This document shows, piece by piece, positions 1 through 6,529 of a stretch of 13,763 bases of DNA (position 1 is its first letter; the number at the start of each line of letters is the position of its first letter). A model generated the notes under the pieces. It was not told the DNA's origin, made no database searches, and was given only the letters and a program-made list of their open reading frames with translations. A program made the position numbers and the translations under genes. Source of the DNA: Candidatus Saccharimonadota bacterium (GTDB lineage: Bacteria > Patescibacteriota > Saccharimonadia > Saccharimonadales > Saccharimonadaceae); contig JAGCSL010000029.1 in assembly GCA_017964115.1 (NCBI GenBank), forward strand, positions 1 to 13,763, given 5' to 3'.

Positions 1-71
1 CATCGAAAAGAAACAGAGAGTTTCATTTTGCGATCGATTTCTAGGTGCTTGGCCGCTTTATGATCAGCCAC
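1..71 (-). CDS. 5' end of an unidentified gene leaving the left edge (GTG start, leaderless)
   Basis: An open frame of 23 codons runs from a GTG at 71 to the left edge. It reads MADHKAAKHLEIDRK and then a short hydrophilic stretch, too little to assign a family. The start is chosen because a near-perfect promoter ends its -10 hexamer 7 nt before the GTG, which places the predicted transcript start on or next to the start codon. There is no Shine-Dalgarno in that short space. It is separated from the FKBP gene upstream by a terminator, so it begins a new transcription unit. Coding status is inferred from the open frame and promoter geometry only; the promoter could instead serve a non-coding RNA or a start beyond the edge. 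Confidence 0.45.
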   Translation of the reverse strand, partial: MADHKAAKHLEIDRKMKLSVSFR

Positions 72-78
72 GTCAATC

Positions 79-107
79 ATTATACCACAGATTATAAAAA
101 AAGTCAA
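79..107 (-). promoter_or_regulatory. Strong sigma-70-type promoter for the left-edge gene
   Basis: On the minus strand, -35 TTGACT (107-102), a 17-nt spacer and -10 TATAAT (84-79) are seen, with TGG directly before the -10 (extended -10). A second TATAAT lies inside the spacer (96-91), so tandem -10 elements are possible. The promoter follows directly after the terminator of the pheS-pheT-FKBP operon. Confidence 0.85.
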
Positions 108-128
108 CCACGCTTATGCTTAATTCAC

Positions 129-156
129 CAAAAAACGGGCTTTTATGGCCCGTTTT
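129..156 (-). terminator. Rho-independent terminator of the pheS-pheT-FKBP operon
   Basis: A 9-bp perfect stem (AAAACGGGC / GCCCGTTTT, 132-140 with 148-156) has a 7-nt loop and, on the minus strand, ends in a run of six T. It starts about 10 nt after the FKBP stop codon and separates that operon from the left-edge gene. Confidence 0.9.
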
Positions 157-166
157 AAGGTGTTTT

Positions 167-919
167 TTACTCTTCGGAAGTATCGGCTTCTTCGGTCTGA
201 GTAGTATCTTCTTCAGTGGTACTATTCAAATCAACGCCGATGGACTTGTAATAAAGCTGCGTTAATTCATCGCTCGGCTTGATTTCCTCTGGTGGTTCAA
301 TAGCCATAATGATGAATTTGAGCGGCGCATTAGCAGGAATGGTGTCACCCTGCCCCTCACTGCCATAACCAAGTGCAGATGGGATTGAAACTATACGCAC
401 GCCACCAATTTTCATACCGACGATGCCACGCACCCAACCCTCAATTAAGCTGGTTTGGCCGGAAAGTGGCGCCTTGAGCGAGGTTGGATTGTTATAGTCA
501 TCGAACGAAGAGTCGAAAACTTTTTCATCGCTCAACCAACCAATATAGTAGGCAGAGTAGTCTTTAAATTCTTTGTCGGTAATCTTTTTGCCGGTGCCGA
601 CCTTGAGATCTTCAGTTTTAATGTCATTCACGCTAGCAGCATTGAAGGATTTAACTTTACCCTTGTAAGCTTTGAAGGTCTCAAAATATTTGTCAGACAA
701 TTCCTTCGTTTGCGCTTCAACTTGGCTATTATATTCTGCCATTAATTCGTCGTAGCGAGCCTGCTCGGCGCTAGTTAGGTTGCTATTCGTTGACGATTGA
801 TTGTAATTTAAGACAATACCGGCATAGAGCGCAAAAGTCGAAACTAGCATAAATACTGCAATCACGATAATGATTAGGCGCTGCCTTGGAGATGTCCTTA
901 GGTCGTCGTTTTTGATCAT
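167..919 (-). CDS. Membrane-anchored FKBP-type peptidyl-prolyl cis-trans isomerase
   Basis: This is predicted to catalyse proline cis-trans isomerisation and help proteins fold outside the membrane. The 250-residue product has a short basic N-terminus, one membrane segment at about residues 14-37, a charged helical linker (about 50-90), an FKBP domain (about 104-208) and an acidic Thr/Glu tail. Recognisable FKBP features are VFDSS (134-138) with the active-site Asp136, LIEGW with Trp162, the SALGYG loop with Tyr185, and IPANAPLKF near the domain end. I chose ATG 919 because GGAGGT sits 3-8 nt before it. An in-frame GTG at 934 would add only five residues and would bury that Shine-Dalgarno. 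The gene lies 18 nt after pheT and is last in that operon. Extracytoplasmic orientation is inferred from the single N-terminal anchor. Confidence 0.9.
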   Translation of the reverse strand: MIKNDDLRTSPRQRLIIIVIAVFMLVSTFALYAGIVLNYNQSSTNSNLTSAEQARYDELMAEYNSQVEAQTKELSDKYFETFKAYKGKVKSFNAASVNDIKTEDLKVGTGKKITDKEFKDYSAYYIGWLSDEKVFDSSFDDYNNPTSLKAPLSGQTSLIEGWVRGIVGMKIGGVRIVSIPSALGYGSEGQGDTIPANAPLKFIIMAIEPPEEIKPSDELTQLYYKSIGVDLNSTTEEDTTQTEEADTSEE

Positions 920-937
920 GTTACCTCCGTCCACCCG

Positions 938-3376
938 TTATTTTATTTTTTCCAATGTTTTCATTATAGCTTGAATCTCGGCTTTTTCTAGAGTTTTATC
1001 CGTTCGAGCAAAATCGAGATGGAAGCTAATATTCTTCGTGTCTGCACCTTCGGCCTGATAAATCGAAGTACACTTAACACGGTTCACTAAGCGACGTTGC
1101 GAAAGTGTTTCGCGAATACGCGCTTCAATTTCGCCGGCACGGCGGTCAAGCGGGACACTGATTGTTAAGTCGCGCGCAACTGATGGATATTGGCTAAAAC
1201 TGAAATCCTTGGCGCTGGCGCCTTGAAGTTCGAGCAAAAGCTGCAAATCAATTTCAAAAGCTGCAGTTGGAACTGGAAGTTTAAATTCGCGCAAAATACG
1301 TTGTTTAATTTCGCCAACATGGCCAATCAATGTACCATCTACGGTTTCAATATTCGCACTGCGTTTAGATTCATAATAGGTGTTAGACTTGTCCTTTGCA
1401 TCGAGGAACGGCTTAATTTTATATTCGACACCAAAGTTATCCAAAATCGACTGAACGTACTTTTTGGCGAGATAAAAGTCGGACTTTTGAGCCTGATCAA
1501 CGACTACGAAACCAAGCTGGTAAGTACTTTTTGGTACGCCGTCTTCGTCCACGCCATTTGTGCGTGGATAAACTTGGTTCATCTCAAACAGCGCGAATTT
1601 TTCATGTCCTGCACGCAAGTTGGCATATGATTTATCCAACAAACTAGGAACGATGCTCTGGCGAATATGTTGTAAATCCGGCGAAATTGAATTAACAATT
1701 TCGTAAGAATTATCTGTATCCTGACCAACTTTCTTCATTAAATCGCCGTGCACAAATGAATAAGTCAACACCTCATTGGCGCCACGCGCAGAAAGATGAT
1801 GACGCAGGGCGGTTTTGAGCGTAAACATCACATTCGGATCTGCAGTACCATGAAGTGGTAGAATCGGCGCGATATTATCGTAGCCAGAGAGACGACCAAT
1901 TTCTTCAATGAGGTCTTCTGGGATATGAATGTCCGTACGCCAGAATGGCACGGTCGCAATCAGCTTATCGCCCTGAGTTTTAACGTCAAACTCAACGTTT
2001 TGCAAAATCTTTTGCGCAGTTGCGGCGTCGAAATCAGTGCCAAGTAAGGAATTGAGCTGTGCAAGCGGTAATTCAACTTTCTCGGCAACTGGAGCTGTTT
2101 TTTGGCTATCAAACAAGCCGACTGGCTTGAGATAATCAGCAACTTCGCGCGCAAAACGTAAAGCAACCGGCAAAGTTTGCCCTGCTGGCTGACCTTTCGT
2201 AAAACGCGTGATGGCTTCGGAGAAAATACCGTGCGCCATTTGAGTTTTGCGAAGATTGTAGAGGCTAAAAGTGGCAGATTCAAGAATTACACGTTTGGTA
2301 TTCTCGTCAATAGCCGTATTAGCACCGCCCATGGCGCCAGCTAAAGCAACCGGAACGTTGTTGCTAGTAATAACAATGTCGTCCTCGTTCATTTCGATTT
2401 CTTTGCCATCAAGCAAAGTAAGTTTTTCGCCTTTTTTGGCGGCACGGACAATAATTTTTGGCGTAGCAGAACCGCCAACGGCTACAAATTTATCGTAGTC
2501 GAAAGCATGTAGCGGTTGTCCACTTAGTAGCATATTCATATTTGTCGCATCTACAATTGGATCAATTGAACGCATTCCAGCACGCGCTAATAAAGTAGCC
2601 TGGTTGCTGAAGTACGGCGAATATTCTTTGCCGGTCGGCTCAAAAACGATAGCTGTGTAACGCGGACAGAGCTTTTCATCGATTTCAATTTCGAGTTTCA
2701 CGTCGGAACTATTTTTGAAATCTACGTTTGGATTGAGATACCAATCGGGCGAAGTAAACTTTTGACCAAGAATGCCGGCAACTTCACGGCGGAAACCAAG
2801 CAAGCCAAAAGTATCTGGACGATGCGTAAGCGACTTGTTTTCAATATCGAGAATTTTGTCGTTCAAATCTACGAAAGCTTTAGCAAATGGCATGCCTGCT
2901 TGAAGACCTTCTGGATTCAACTCGATAATACCTTCATGGTCGTCGCCTAAATCGAGCTCGTCAGCCGCGGCAATCATGCCGTAAGAATCGTATTTCTTAA
3001 GCATTTTGCGCATGCTAATCTTGAACGGCTCCGCATCATGGACGGAGGCCGGCACGATAGCGCCAGGCGCGATCCAGGCCACAAACATATCTTGATGAAC
3101 ATTTGGCGCGCCACACATAACTTGGACGTAACCGTCTTTATTGCGCTCGACATCCTCAGCTTTGCCGCCATCGTCAATTAAACAAAGTGTGAGATGAGTG
3201 TCTGGAATCTTTTCGCAGAATTTAACCTGCGCAACATAGATTTTGTCATACTTATGAGTTTGGTCGATAACTTCCTCGACTTCGACGAGACGAGCGCCAA
3301 TTAATTTAACAAGCTCATCGTCGGAGATATCGATTTTGTCGAGACCAAGTTTTAGCCAGTTTAGTGAAATTAACAT
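938..3376 (-). CDS. pheT: Phenylalanine-tRNA ligase, beta subunit
   Basis: This is the large subunit of the (alpha-beta)2 enzyme that charges tRNA-Phe in the cytoplasm. It opens with the typical MLISLNWLK. An EMAP/OB-type tRNA-binding domain covers about residues 40-160 (CGAPNV 88-94 and SYGMIAAADEL 131-141). The B3/B4 editing region follows, with NKSLTHRPDTFGLLGFRRE at 180-198 at its entry. A B5 domain lies near 430-500, then a catalytic-like core, and an FDX-ACB anticodon-binding domain closes the protein (about 724-812, QYPSVARDLTI). The length of 812 is normal for bacterial PheT. Its ATG overlaps the pheS stop by 7 nt (ATGTTAA), so translational coupling is likely. All expected domains are present, with no sign of truncation. 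Confidence 0.97.
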   Translation of the reverse strand: MLISLNWLKLGLDKIDISDDELVKLIGARLVEVEEVIDQTHKYDKIYVAQVKFCEKIPDTHLTLCLIDDGGKAEDVERNKDGYVQVMCGAPNVHQDMFVAWIAPGAIVPASVHDAEPFKISMRKMLKKYDSYGMIAAADELDLGDDHEGIIELNPEGLQAGMPFAKAFVDLNDKILDIENKSLTHRPDTFGLLGFRREVAGILGQKFTSPDWYLNPNVDFKNSSDVKLEIEIDEKLCPRYTAIVFEPTGKEYSPYFSNQATLLARAGMRSIDPIVDATNMNMLLSGQPLHAFDYDKFVAVGGSATPKIIVRAAKKGEKLTLLDGKEIEMNEDDIVITSNNVPVALAGAMGGANTAIDENTKRVILESATFSLYNLRKTQMAHGIFSEAITRFTKGQPAGQTLPVALRFAREVADYLKPVGLFDSQKTAPVAEKVELPLAQLNSLLGTDFDAATAQKILQNVEFDVKTQGDKLIATVPFWRTDIHIPEDLIEEIGRLSGYDNIAPILPLHGTADPNVMFTLKTALRHHLSARGANEVLTYSFVHGDLMKKVGQDTDNSYEIVNSISPDLQHIRQSIVPSLLDKSYANLRAGHEKFALFEMNQVYPRTNGVDEDGVPKSTYQLGFVVVDQAQKSDFYLAKKYVQSILDNFGVEYKIKPFLDAKDKSNTYYESKRSANIETVDGTLIGHVGEIKQRILREFKLPVPTAAFEIDLQLLLELQGASAKDFSFSQYPSVARDLTISVPLDRRAGEIEARIRETLSQRRLVNRVKCTSIYQAEGADTKNISFHLDFARTDKTLEKAEIQAIMKTLEKIK

Positions 3377-4338
3377 GCAAACTCCTTCAAGAAATCAAGT
3401 TTAGCCGATTCGAAATTGCGAACATCGCCAAGGCCGTAGCGTAACATTACGAGACGATCGATACCACCACCCCACGCGAAACCTTGATATTTAGTTGGGT
3501 CGATGCCGGCCATTTTGAGTACGTTTGGATGGATCATGCCGCAACCAAGCATCTCGAGCCAATCACCGCCCTTGCCTTTTCCGCCAAGCGCAGCAGGTTT
3601 TTCGATTAAGAATTCGAGGCTAGGTTCAGTAAATGGGAAATAGCCTGGTTGAGTTTTGATGTTTAATTTTTGGCCATAGTATTTCTCAAAAAACTCGCGC
3701 AGAATGCCAAGCATGTTGCCGAGCGTACAAGTTTCAGAAACATAGACGCCTTCACATTGATAAAAAGTATGTTCGTGCGTAGCGTCAACATCTTCATTAC
3801 GATAAACGCGTCCAGGAACGGCGACTGCAATAATTTTGCCTTCGTCGAGTTTATGTTTGTAAGCTTTCAAAACGCGATGTTGCATAGTGCTGGTATGTGC
3901 CGGAGGAATAAAACCTTCTTTAGTGCGGAAAGTATCATAGCCATCGCGGGCCGGATGGCCTTTCGCGAAGTTGAGACTATCAAACATGTGATATTCGTCG
4001 TCGAGCTGAACGGATTCCATAATGTCGAAACCCATGCTTTGATAAATTCCAATTACGCGATCGAGCTCGGTCATGAGCGGGTGTTGACTACCAAAATCGG
4101 CAGTCAGAAACTCTGGCGCGTCAGCATTGATATCGCGCGATGCGGTAATGTCGAGCGGGACAATATCGACGTCCTGCGCGGCGTTTTCTGCATCAGCAAT
4201 TTGCTGAATAATTTTTTGTTTTTTGACATTTAATTCTTTGCCAAAATCAGCCCGCTTTTCAGCCGGCATGTCCTTGATTTTGGCATATTCTGCATTCAGC
4301 TGTTTAAGCTGTGCTTTTAATTCCGAAATACTAGGCAT
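3370..4338 (-). CDS. pheS: Phenylalanine-tRNA ligase, alpha subunit
   Basis: This is the catalytic class II subunit of Phe-tRNA synthetase. The N-terminal coiled-coil arm (about 1-55) is shorter than in E. coli PheS and helps explain the length of 322. Motifs seen are QHPLM (85-89), the MGF segment (102-104), HTSTMQHRVL (148-157), motif 2 (RVYRNEDVDATHEH to QCEG, 177-197), YFPFTEPSLEF (233-243) and motif 3 (FAWGGGIDRL, 287-296). Reading upstream in frame from the ATG, the next punctuation is a TAG with no other ATG, GTG or TTG, so this start is the only usual one. It has no proper Shine-Dalgarno, and an extended -10 lies 10 nt upstream, so the transcript should be nearly leaderless. pheT follows with a 7-nt overlap. 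Confidence 0.97.
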   Translation of the reverse strand: MPSISELKAQLKQLNAEYAKIKDMPAEKRADFGKELNVKKQKIIQQIADAENAAQDVDIVPLDITASRDINADAPEFLTADFGSQHPLMTELDRVIGIYQSMGFDIMESVQLDDEYHMFDSLNFAKGHPARDGYDTFRTKEGFIPPAHTSTMQHRVLKAYKHKLDEGKIIAVAVPGRVYRNEDVDATHEHTFYQCEGVYVSETCTLGNMLGILREFFEKYYGQKLNIKTQPGYFPFTEPSLEFLIEKPAALGGKGKGGDWLEMLGCGMIHPNVLKMAGIDPTKYQGFAWGGGIDRLVMLRYGLGDVRNFESAKLDFLKEFAC

Positions 4339-4348
4339 GATACCTAAT

Positions 4349-4377
4349 ATTCTAGCATATCTCTTATCTGTTGACTA
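4349..4377 (-). promoter_or_regulatory. Extended -10 promoter of pheS, giving a nearly leaderless mRNA
   Basis: On the minus strand, TGC-TAGAAT (4357-4349) is a good extended -10. The hexamer 17 nt upstream (TAGTCA, 4377-4372) is a poor -35 and overlaps the stop codon of the preceding small gene. The -10 ends 10 nt before the pheS ATG, so the leader is predicted to be about 3 nt. Confidence 0.7.
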
Positions 4378-4617
4378 TTTTAAAACAAAGATAATGACAA
4401 GTGCGATAGCGGCAAGTACGACTAGCACAAACCAAAACCAACTGAAACGACCGGTTTTTTGCGTACCTTTGAGATATTCAGAATCTTCAACAAGATCAAC
4501 ATCATCAACATCAATATCTTCGTCTTTGGAGCTAGCACGCGAGCGTGCACGCAAATCGGCAGAAATGCGTTCTTGTAATTTGGATTGTTCTTCGTTTCCT
4601 TCTACCATTATTCCCAC
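4375..4617 (-). CDS. Small acidic tail-anchored membrane protein, unknown function
   Basis: I do not recognise the family. The 80-residue product has a charged helical N-terminal part (about 8-30), a strongly acidic stretch (about 32-47, with Asp at most positions), and one C-terminal membrane segment (about 59-79) ending in a single Lys. This is the topology of a tail-anchored protein with its bulk in the cytoplasm. The GTG at 4617 is preferred because AGGAGG lies 6 nt before it. The ATG three codons further in is too far from that site, and an ATG between them stops after four codons. It has its own extended -10 promoter and ends 36 nt before pheS, so readthrough into pheS is possible. Confidence 0.75.
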   Translation of the reverse strand: MGIMVEGNEEQSKLQERISADLRARSRASSKDEDIDVDDVDLVEDSEYLKGTQKTGRFSWFWFVLVVLAAIALVIIFVLK

Positions 4618-4648
4618 GTCATACCTCCTTTTTTGTTGAACTTTTTTA

Positions 4649-4657
4649 ATTGTAACA
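4649..4657 (-). promoter_or_regulatory. Extended -10 promoter for the tail-anchored protein gene
   Basis: TGT-TACAAT is seen on the minus strand about 30 nt before the GTG start, followed by AGGAGG (4629-4624). I find no convincing -35. It is divergent from the aquaporin promoter; the two -10 elements are about 60 bp apart. Confidence 0.6.
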
Positions 4658-4709
4658 CAGAACGCTTATTCTAAAAAATCTTGCAAAACAGGTGTTGTAT
4701 CTAATAATA

Positions 4710-4718
4710 TGATATAAT
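4710..4718 (+). promoter_or_regulatory. Extended -10 promoter and ribosome binding site of the aquaporin gene
   Basis: TGA-TATAAT is a consensus extended -10, within the 11-mer TATGATATAAT that also occurs in the rpsB promoter and in the promoter of the 10017 gene. No clear -35 is seen at the right distance. AAGGAG at 4735-4740 lies 7 nt before the ATG at 4748. Confidence 0.75.
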
Positions 4719-4747
4719 CATCACATATAACATTAAGGAGAGGTAAA

Positions 4748-5776
4748 ATGGCAACAACCAAAGCCAAATCGGCCAAGAAGTCTGGCGCCAAAAAGACTTC
4801 CGCGAAGTCTAAAGCCGCAACTTCAAAGCCAAAAACTGTCAAAGCAGTTGAAGCCAAAACTACCAAAAAAGCCAAAGTTACCAAGGTGGATAAGGTTGAA
4901 AAGAAGGCAGACAAGGTAGCAGAGGGAAAAGTCAAAGTAATGTCTGAGAAAACGCATCCAGTAAAGGAATTCTTTGCACGCAAATTTGATGCTTCAGAAA
5001 ATATTTTGACCATCTTCAAGGACACCAAAATCATCGGGGCAATTATCGGCGAAATTATCGGTACCGGTATCATCACTGGCATCGCATTAACGCTTGGCTT
5101 ATTTAACCCGCTCTATTTGATTTTCGGTTACCTTGGTGTAACACTTGCAGTATTTGCACTTTCCGGCGCACATCTCAACCCAATTATTACGGTTGGCATG
5201 ATGGCAAGCCGTCGCGTTTCTGCAATTCGCGGTGTACTTTATTTGATCGCGCAGGTCATCGGCGCATGGCTAAGCTTCCTCGTTGTGAATGCTTTCTATA
5301 ACGCCGGCATTGCTTCTGGCAATATTACTGCCGACACTACTTCGCTTCCGGCTTTGACCGCCACGAGCGAACTCACGGCTGGCACAGAAGGCTTCAGCTT
5401 CTTCTGGGTAGTCACGATGCTCGAGTTTGCAGGTGCAATCATTCTTGCATTCTTCTTTGCTCGCGCACTCGTCTACAAGCGCAGTGTTTTCACCTTTGCG
5501 GCAACCGTTGCAACTGGTGTATTTACGGCAATGCTCTTTGCCGTAGTTATCAGCAGCTCTTACCTTGGCGTTCAAGACAGCATCTTCGTCATGAACCCAG
5601 CAACCGCTTTCATGTATGGTCTGCTTCCAGGTAGCGCAGAAGGCTTCGATGCCCTTATGGGTGCCTTGATGCCAATGCTTGTTACCTACGTAGTATTCCC
5701 ATTGCTCGGTGGCGTGGTCGGTTTCTATTTGTCCGACTTTGCTTCCAAATTGAGCGGCAAAGAACTTGCTAATTAA
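4748..5776 (+). CDS. MIP-family channel (aquaporin/glycerol facilitator-like) with a lysine-rich N-terminal tail
   Basis: This is predicted to be a membrane channel for water or small neutral solutes. The channel part (about 93-335) has the family repeat. The first pore motif is SGAHLNPI (139-146, NPI rather than NPA). The second is NPAT (283-286), where the usual next residue, the Arg of the selectivity filter, is Thr. About six membrane segments and a Glu in the first helix (GEIIGTG) fit the family. Before the channel are about 65 residues rich in Lys (22 of 65), Ala, Thr and Ser, resembling a histone H1 tail. Its start is supported by AAGGAG at good spacing. An internal ATG (codon 65) would give a conventional channel of 278 residues but has only a weak, distant Shine-Dalgarno. 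The gene is monocistronic with its own promoter and terminator. Confidence 0.9.
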   Translation: MATTKAKSAKKSGAKKTSAKSKAATSKPKTVKAVEAKTTKKAKVTKVDKVEKKADKVAEGKVKVMSEKTHPVKEFFARKFDASENILTIFKDTKIIGAIIGEIIGTGIITGIALTLGLFNPLYLIFGYLGVTLAVFALSGAHLNPIITVGMMASRRVSAIRGVLYLIAQVIGAWLSFLVVNAFYNAGIASGNITADTTSLPALTATSELTAGTEGFSFFWVVTMLEFAGAIILAFFFARALVYKRSVFTFAATVATGVFTAMLFAVVISSSYLGVQDSIFVMNPATAFMYGLLPGSAEGFDALMGALMPMLVTYVVFPLLGGVVGFYLSDFASKLSGKELAN

Positions 5777-5795
5777 TTTCTCACGAAATTAAACA

Positions 5796-5831
5796 AAAAT
5801 ATTTCAGGTTTCGGCCTGAAATATTTTTTAT
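5796..5831 (+). terminator. Rho-independent terminator of the aquaporin gene
   Basis: A 12-bp stem (AAATATTTCAGG with CCTGAAATATTT, 5797-5808 and 5815-5826) with loop TTTCGG runs into a T-tract. It lies 20 nt after the stop codon. It is nearly symmetrical and could also act on the minus strand. Confidence 0.9.
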
Positions 5832-5860
5832 GTTCTGAACAATCTAAGCATGAGCTCATA

Positions 5861-5889
5861 TTGACTTTTTTGGTAAAGTGTGCTATAAT
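5861..5889 (+). promoter_or_regulatory. Strong promoter of the 5928 gene
   Basis: -35 TTGACT (5861-5866), a 17-nt spacer and -10 TATAAT (5884-5889) are preceded by TGC, so both -35 and extended -10 elements are present. The sequence TTGACTTTTTT with a 17-nt spacer is shared with the promoter at the left edge. It predicts a leader of about 32 nt. Confidence 0.92.
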
Positions 5890-5902
5890 TTGATTACTAT
5901 TG

Positions 5903-5937
5903 CTCCTTAAAGAGAGAGGAGATTCCTATGAGGAATC
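5903..5937 (+). promoter_or_regulatory. Two abutting hairpins over the Shine-Dalgarno and start codon of the 5928 gene
   Basis: CTCCT (5903-5907) can pair with the Shine-Dalgarno AGGAG (5917-5921), plus one wobble pair. GATTCCT (5921-5927) and AGGAATC (5931-5937) form a perfect 7-bp stem whose three-base loop is exactly the ATG at 5928-5930. Both helices would hinder initiation. Pairing is read directly from sequence; a regulatory role is inferred. Confidence 0.55.
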
Positions 5938-6431
5938 ATCGTAAGATCAACCGCAACCTGCGCATCGTCGCAGATCCGAAAACCCCCAAAACTCTCGTGG
6001 CGGTGGTTTTCGTGATTACCGTCCTGTTCGCAACTGCATTCGTGCTTTACGAGGCTCAGGCTACTCAGAATGAGCCCACCTACGTGTCCGCGGATGACGC
6101 GACCGAAATTGTCGCACGCTACACCTACGGACCAACTACTAACATCGACGAGATGATGTACGACTATGGGTATTACCCAACCAATCGTACTGGCGGCGCT
6201 TGTTCATGGGTAAATAGCCAAGATCAAATCTGGCTCGATATCCAGGATGGACAAGTCGTGGCAGTTTGTTGTCGAGCTGGCTTCGACCAGTGCGTTTGGG
6301 AAGTTCCGGATGGAGAATACTCAACAAGATTTGTTCTCTATCAAGGTGACCGCTGCGAAATCTCTACGCAAGCTCTGGCTGCGCTAATCAGCGTCGCCGA
6401 TGGTCACTACGATGGTTTTAGGAACGTGTAA
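5928..6431 (+). CDS. Small membrane-anchored protein with extracytoplasmic cysteines, unknown function
   Basis: I do not recognise this family. The 167-residue product has a basic N-terminus, one membrane segment (about 21-41) and an outside domain of about 125 residues with Cys at 92, 114, 115, 122 and 143, enough for two disulfides. The segment YGYYPTNRTGGACSWVN and the Asp/Tyr/Trp-rich composition suggest a compact beta-rich domain. The segment ends near residue 45 with AQA, so cleavage by signal peptidase is an alternative to anchoring. GGAG lies 6 nt before the ATG. The gene stands alone between a strong promoter and a GC-rich terminator. It is richer in C/G-ending codons than the neighbouring housekeeping genes, which may mean high expression or separate origin. 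Confidence 0.8.
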   Translation: MRNHRKINRNLRIVADPKTPKTLVAVVFVITVLFATAFVLYEAQATQNEPTYVSADDATEIVARYTYGPTTNIDEMMYDYGYYPTNRTGGACSWVNSQDQIWLDIQDGQVVAVCCRAGFDQCVWEVPDGEYSTRFVLYQGDRCEISTQALAALISVADGHYDGFRNV

Positions 6432-6477
6432 TCTCCAACACGCTCCTTCGTATAGAAACTACCTCCACTCCGCCAAA

Positions 6478-6506
6478 GGGCCCCCCTTGTTTAACAAGGA
6501 GGGCCC
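6478..6506. terminator. GC-rich hairpin between convergent genes, probable bidirectional terminator
   Basis: GGGCCC-CCTTG pairs with CAAGG-GGGCCC (one internal C/A mismatch) around a 5-nt loop. On the plus strand it is followed by AATTGCTTTT, and on the minus strand only by a short TTT. It lies between the stop of the 5928 gene and the stop of the surface-protein gene, so it is placed to end both. Confidence 0.75.
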
Positions 6507-6529
6507 AATTGCTTTTCTAATGATTTATT

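Noticed and set aside
1..40. Possible 16S rRNA start, because AGAGAGTTTCATTTTG resembles the AGAGTTTGATC region
   Set aside because: The match breaks at the conserved GATCCTGGCTCAG, and the strong promoter points the other way.
1190..1630. Open frame of 146 codons on the plus strand inside pheT
   Set aside because: It is antisense to a fully supported pheT, has no ribosome site, and its composition is the complement of the pheT codons.
3670..4233. Open frame of 187 codons on the plus strand opposite pheS
   Set aside because: pheS motifs cover the same bases on the other strand; no promoter or ribosome site supports the plus-strand frame.
4666..5082. Minus-strand open frame of 138 codons over the aquaporin 5' region
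   Set aside because: Its hydrophobic Leu/Val/Ala/Phe-rich product is the complement of the Lys/Ala tail codons, and it crosses both divergent promoters.
5775..5790. Short inverted repeat AATTTC/GAAATT just after the aquaporin stop
   Set aside because: It has a weak AT-rich stem and no T-tract of its own; the following hairpin at 5797-5826 is the real terminator.
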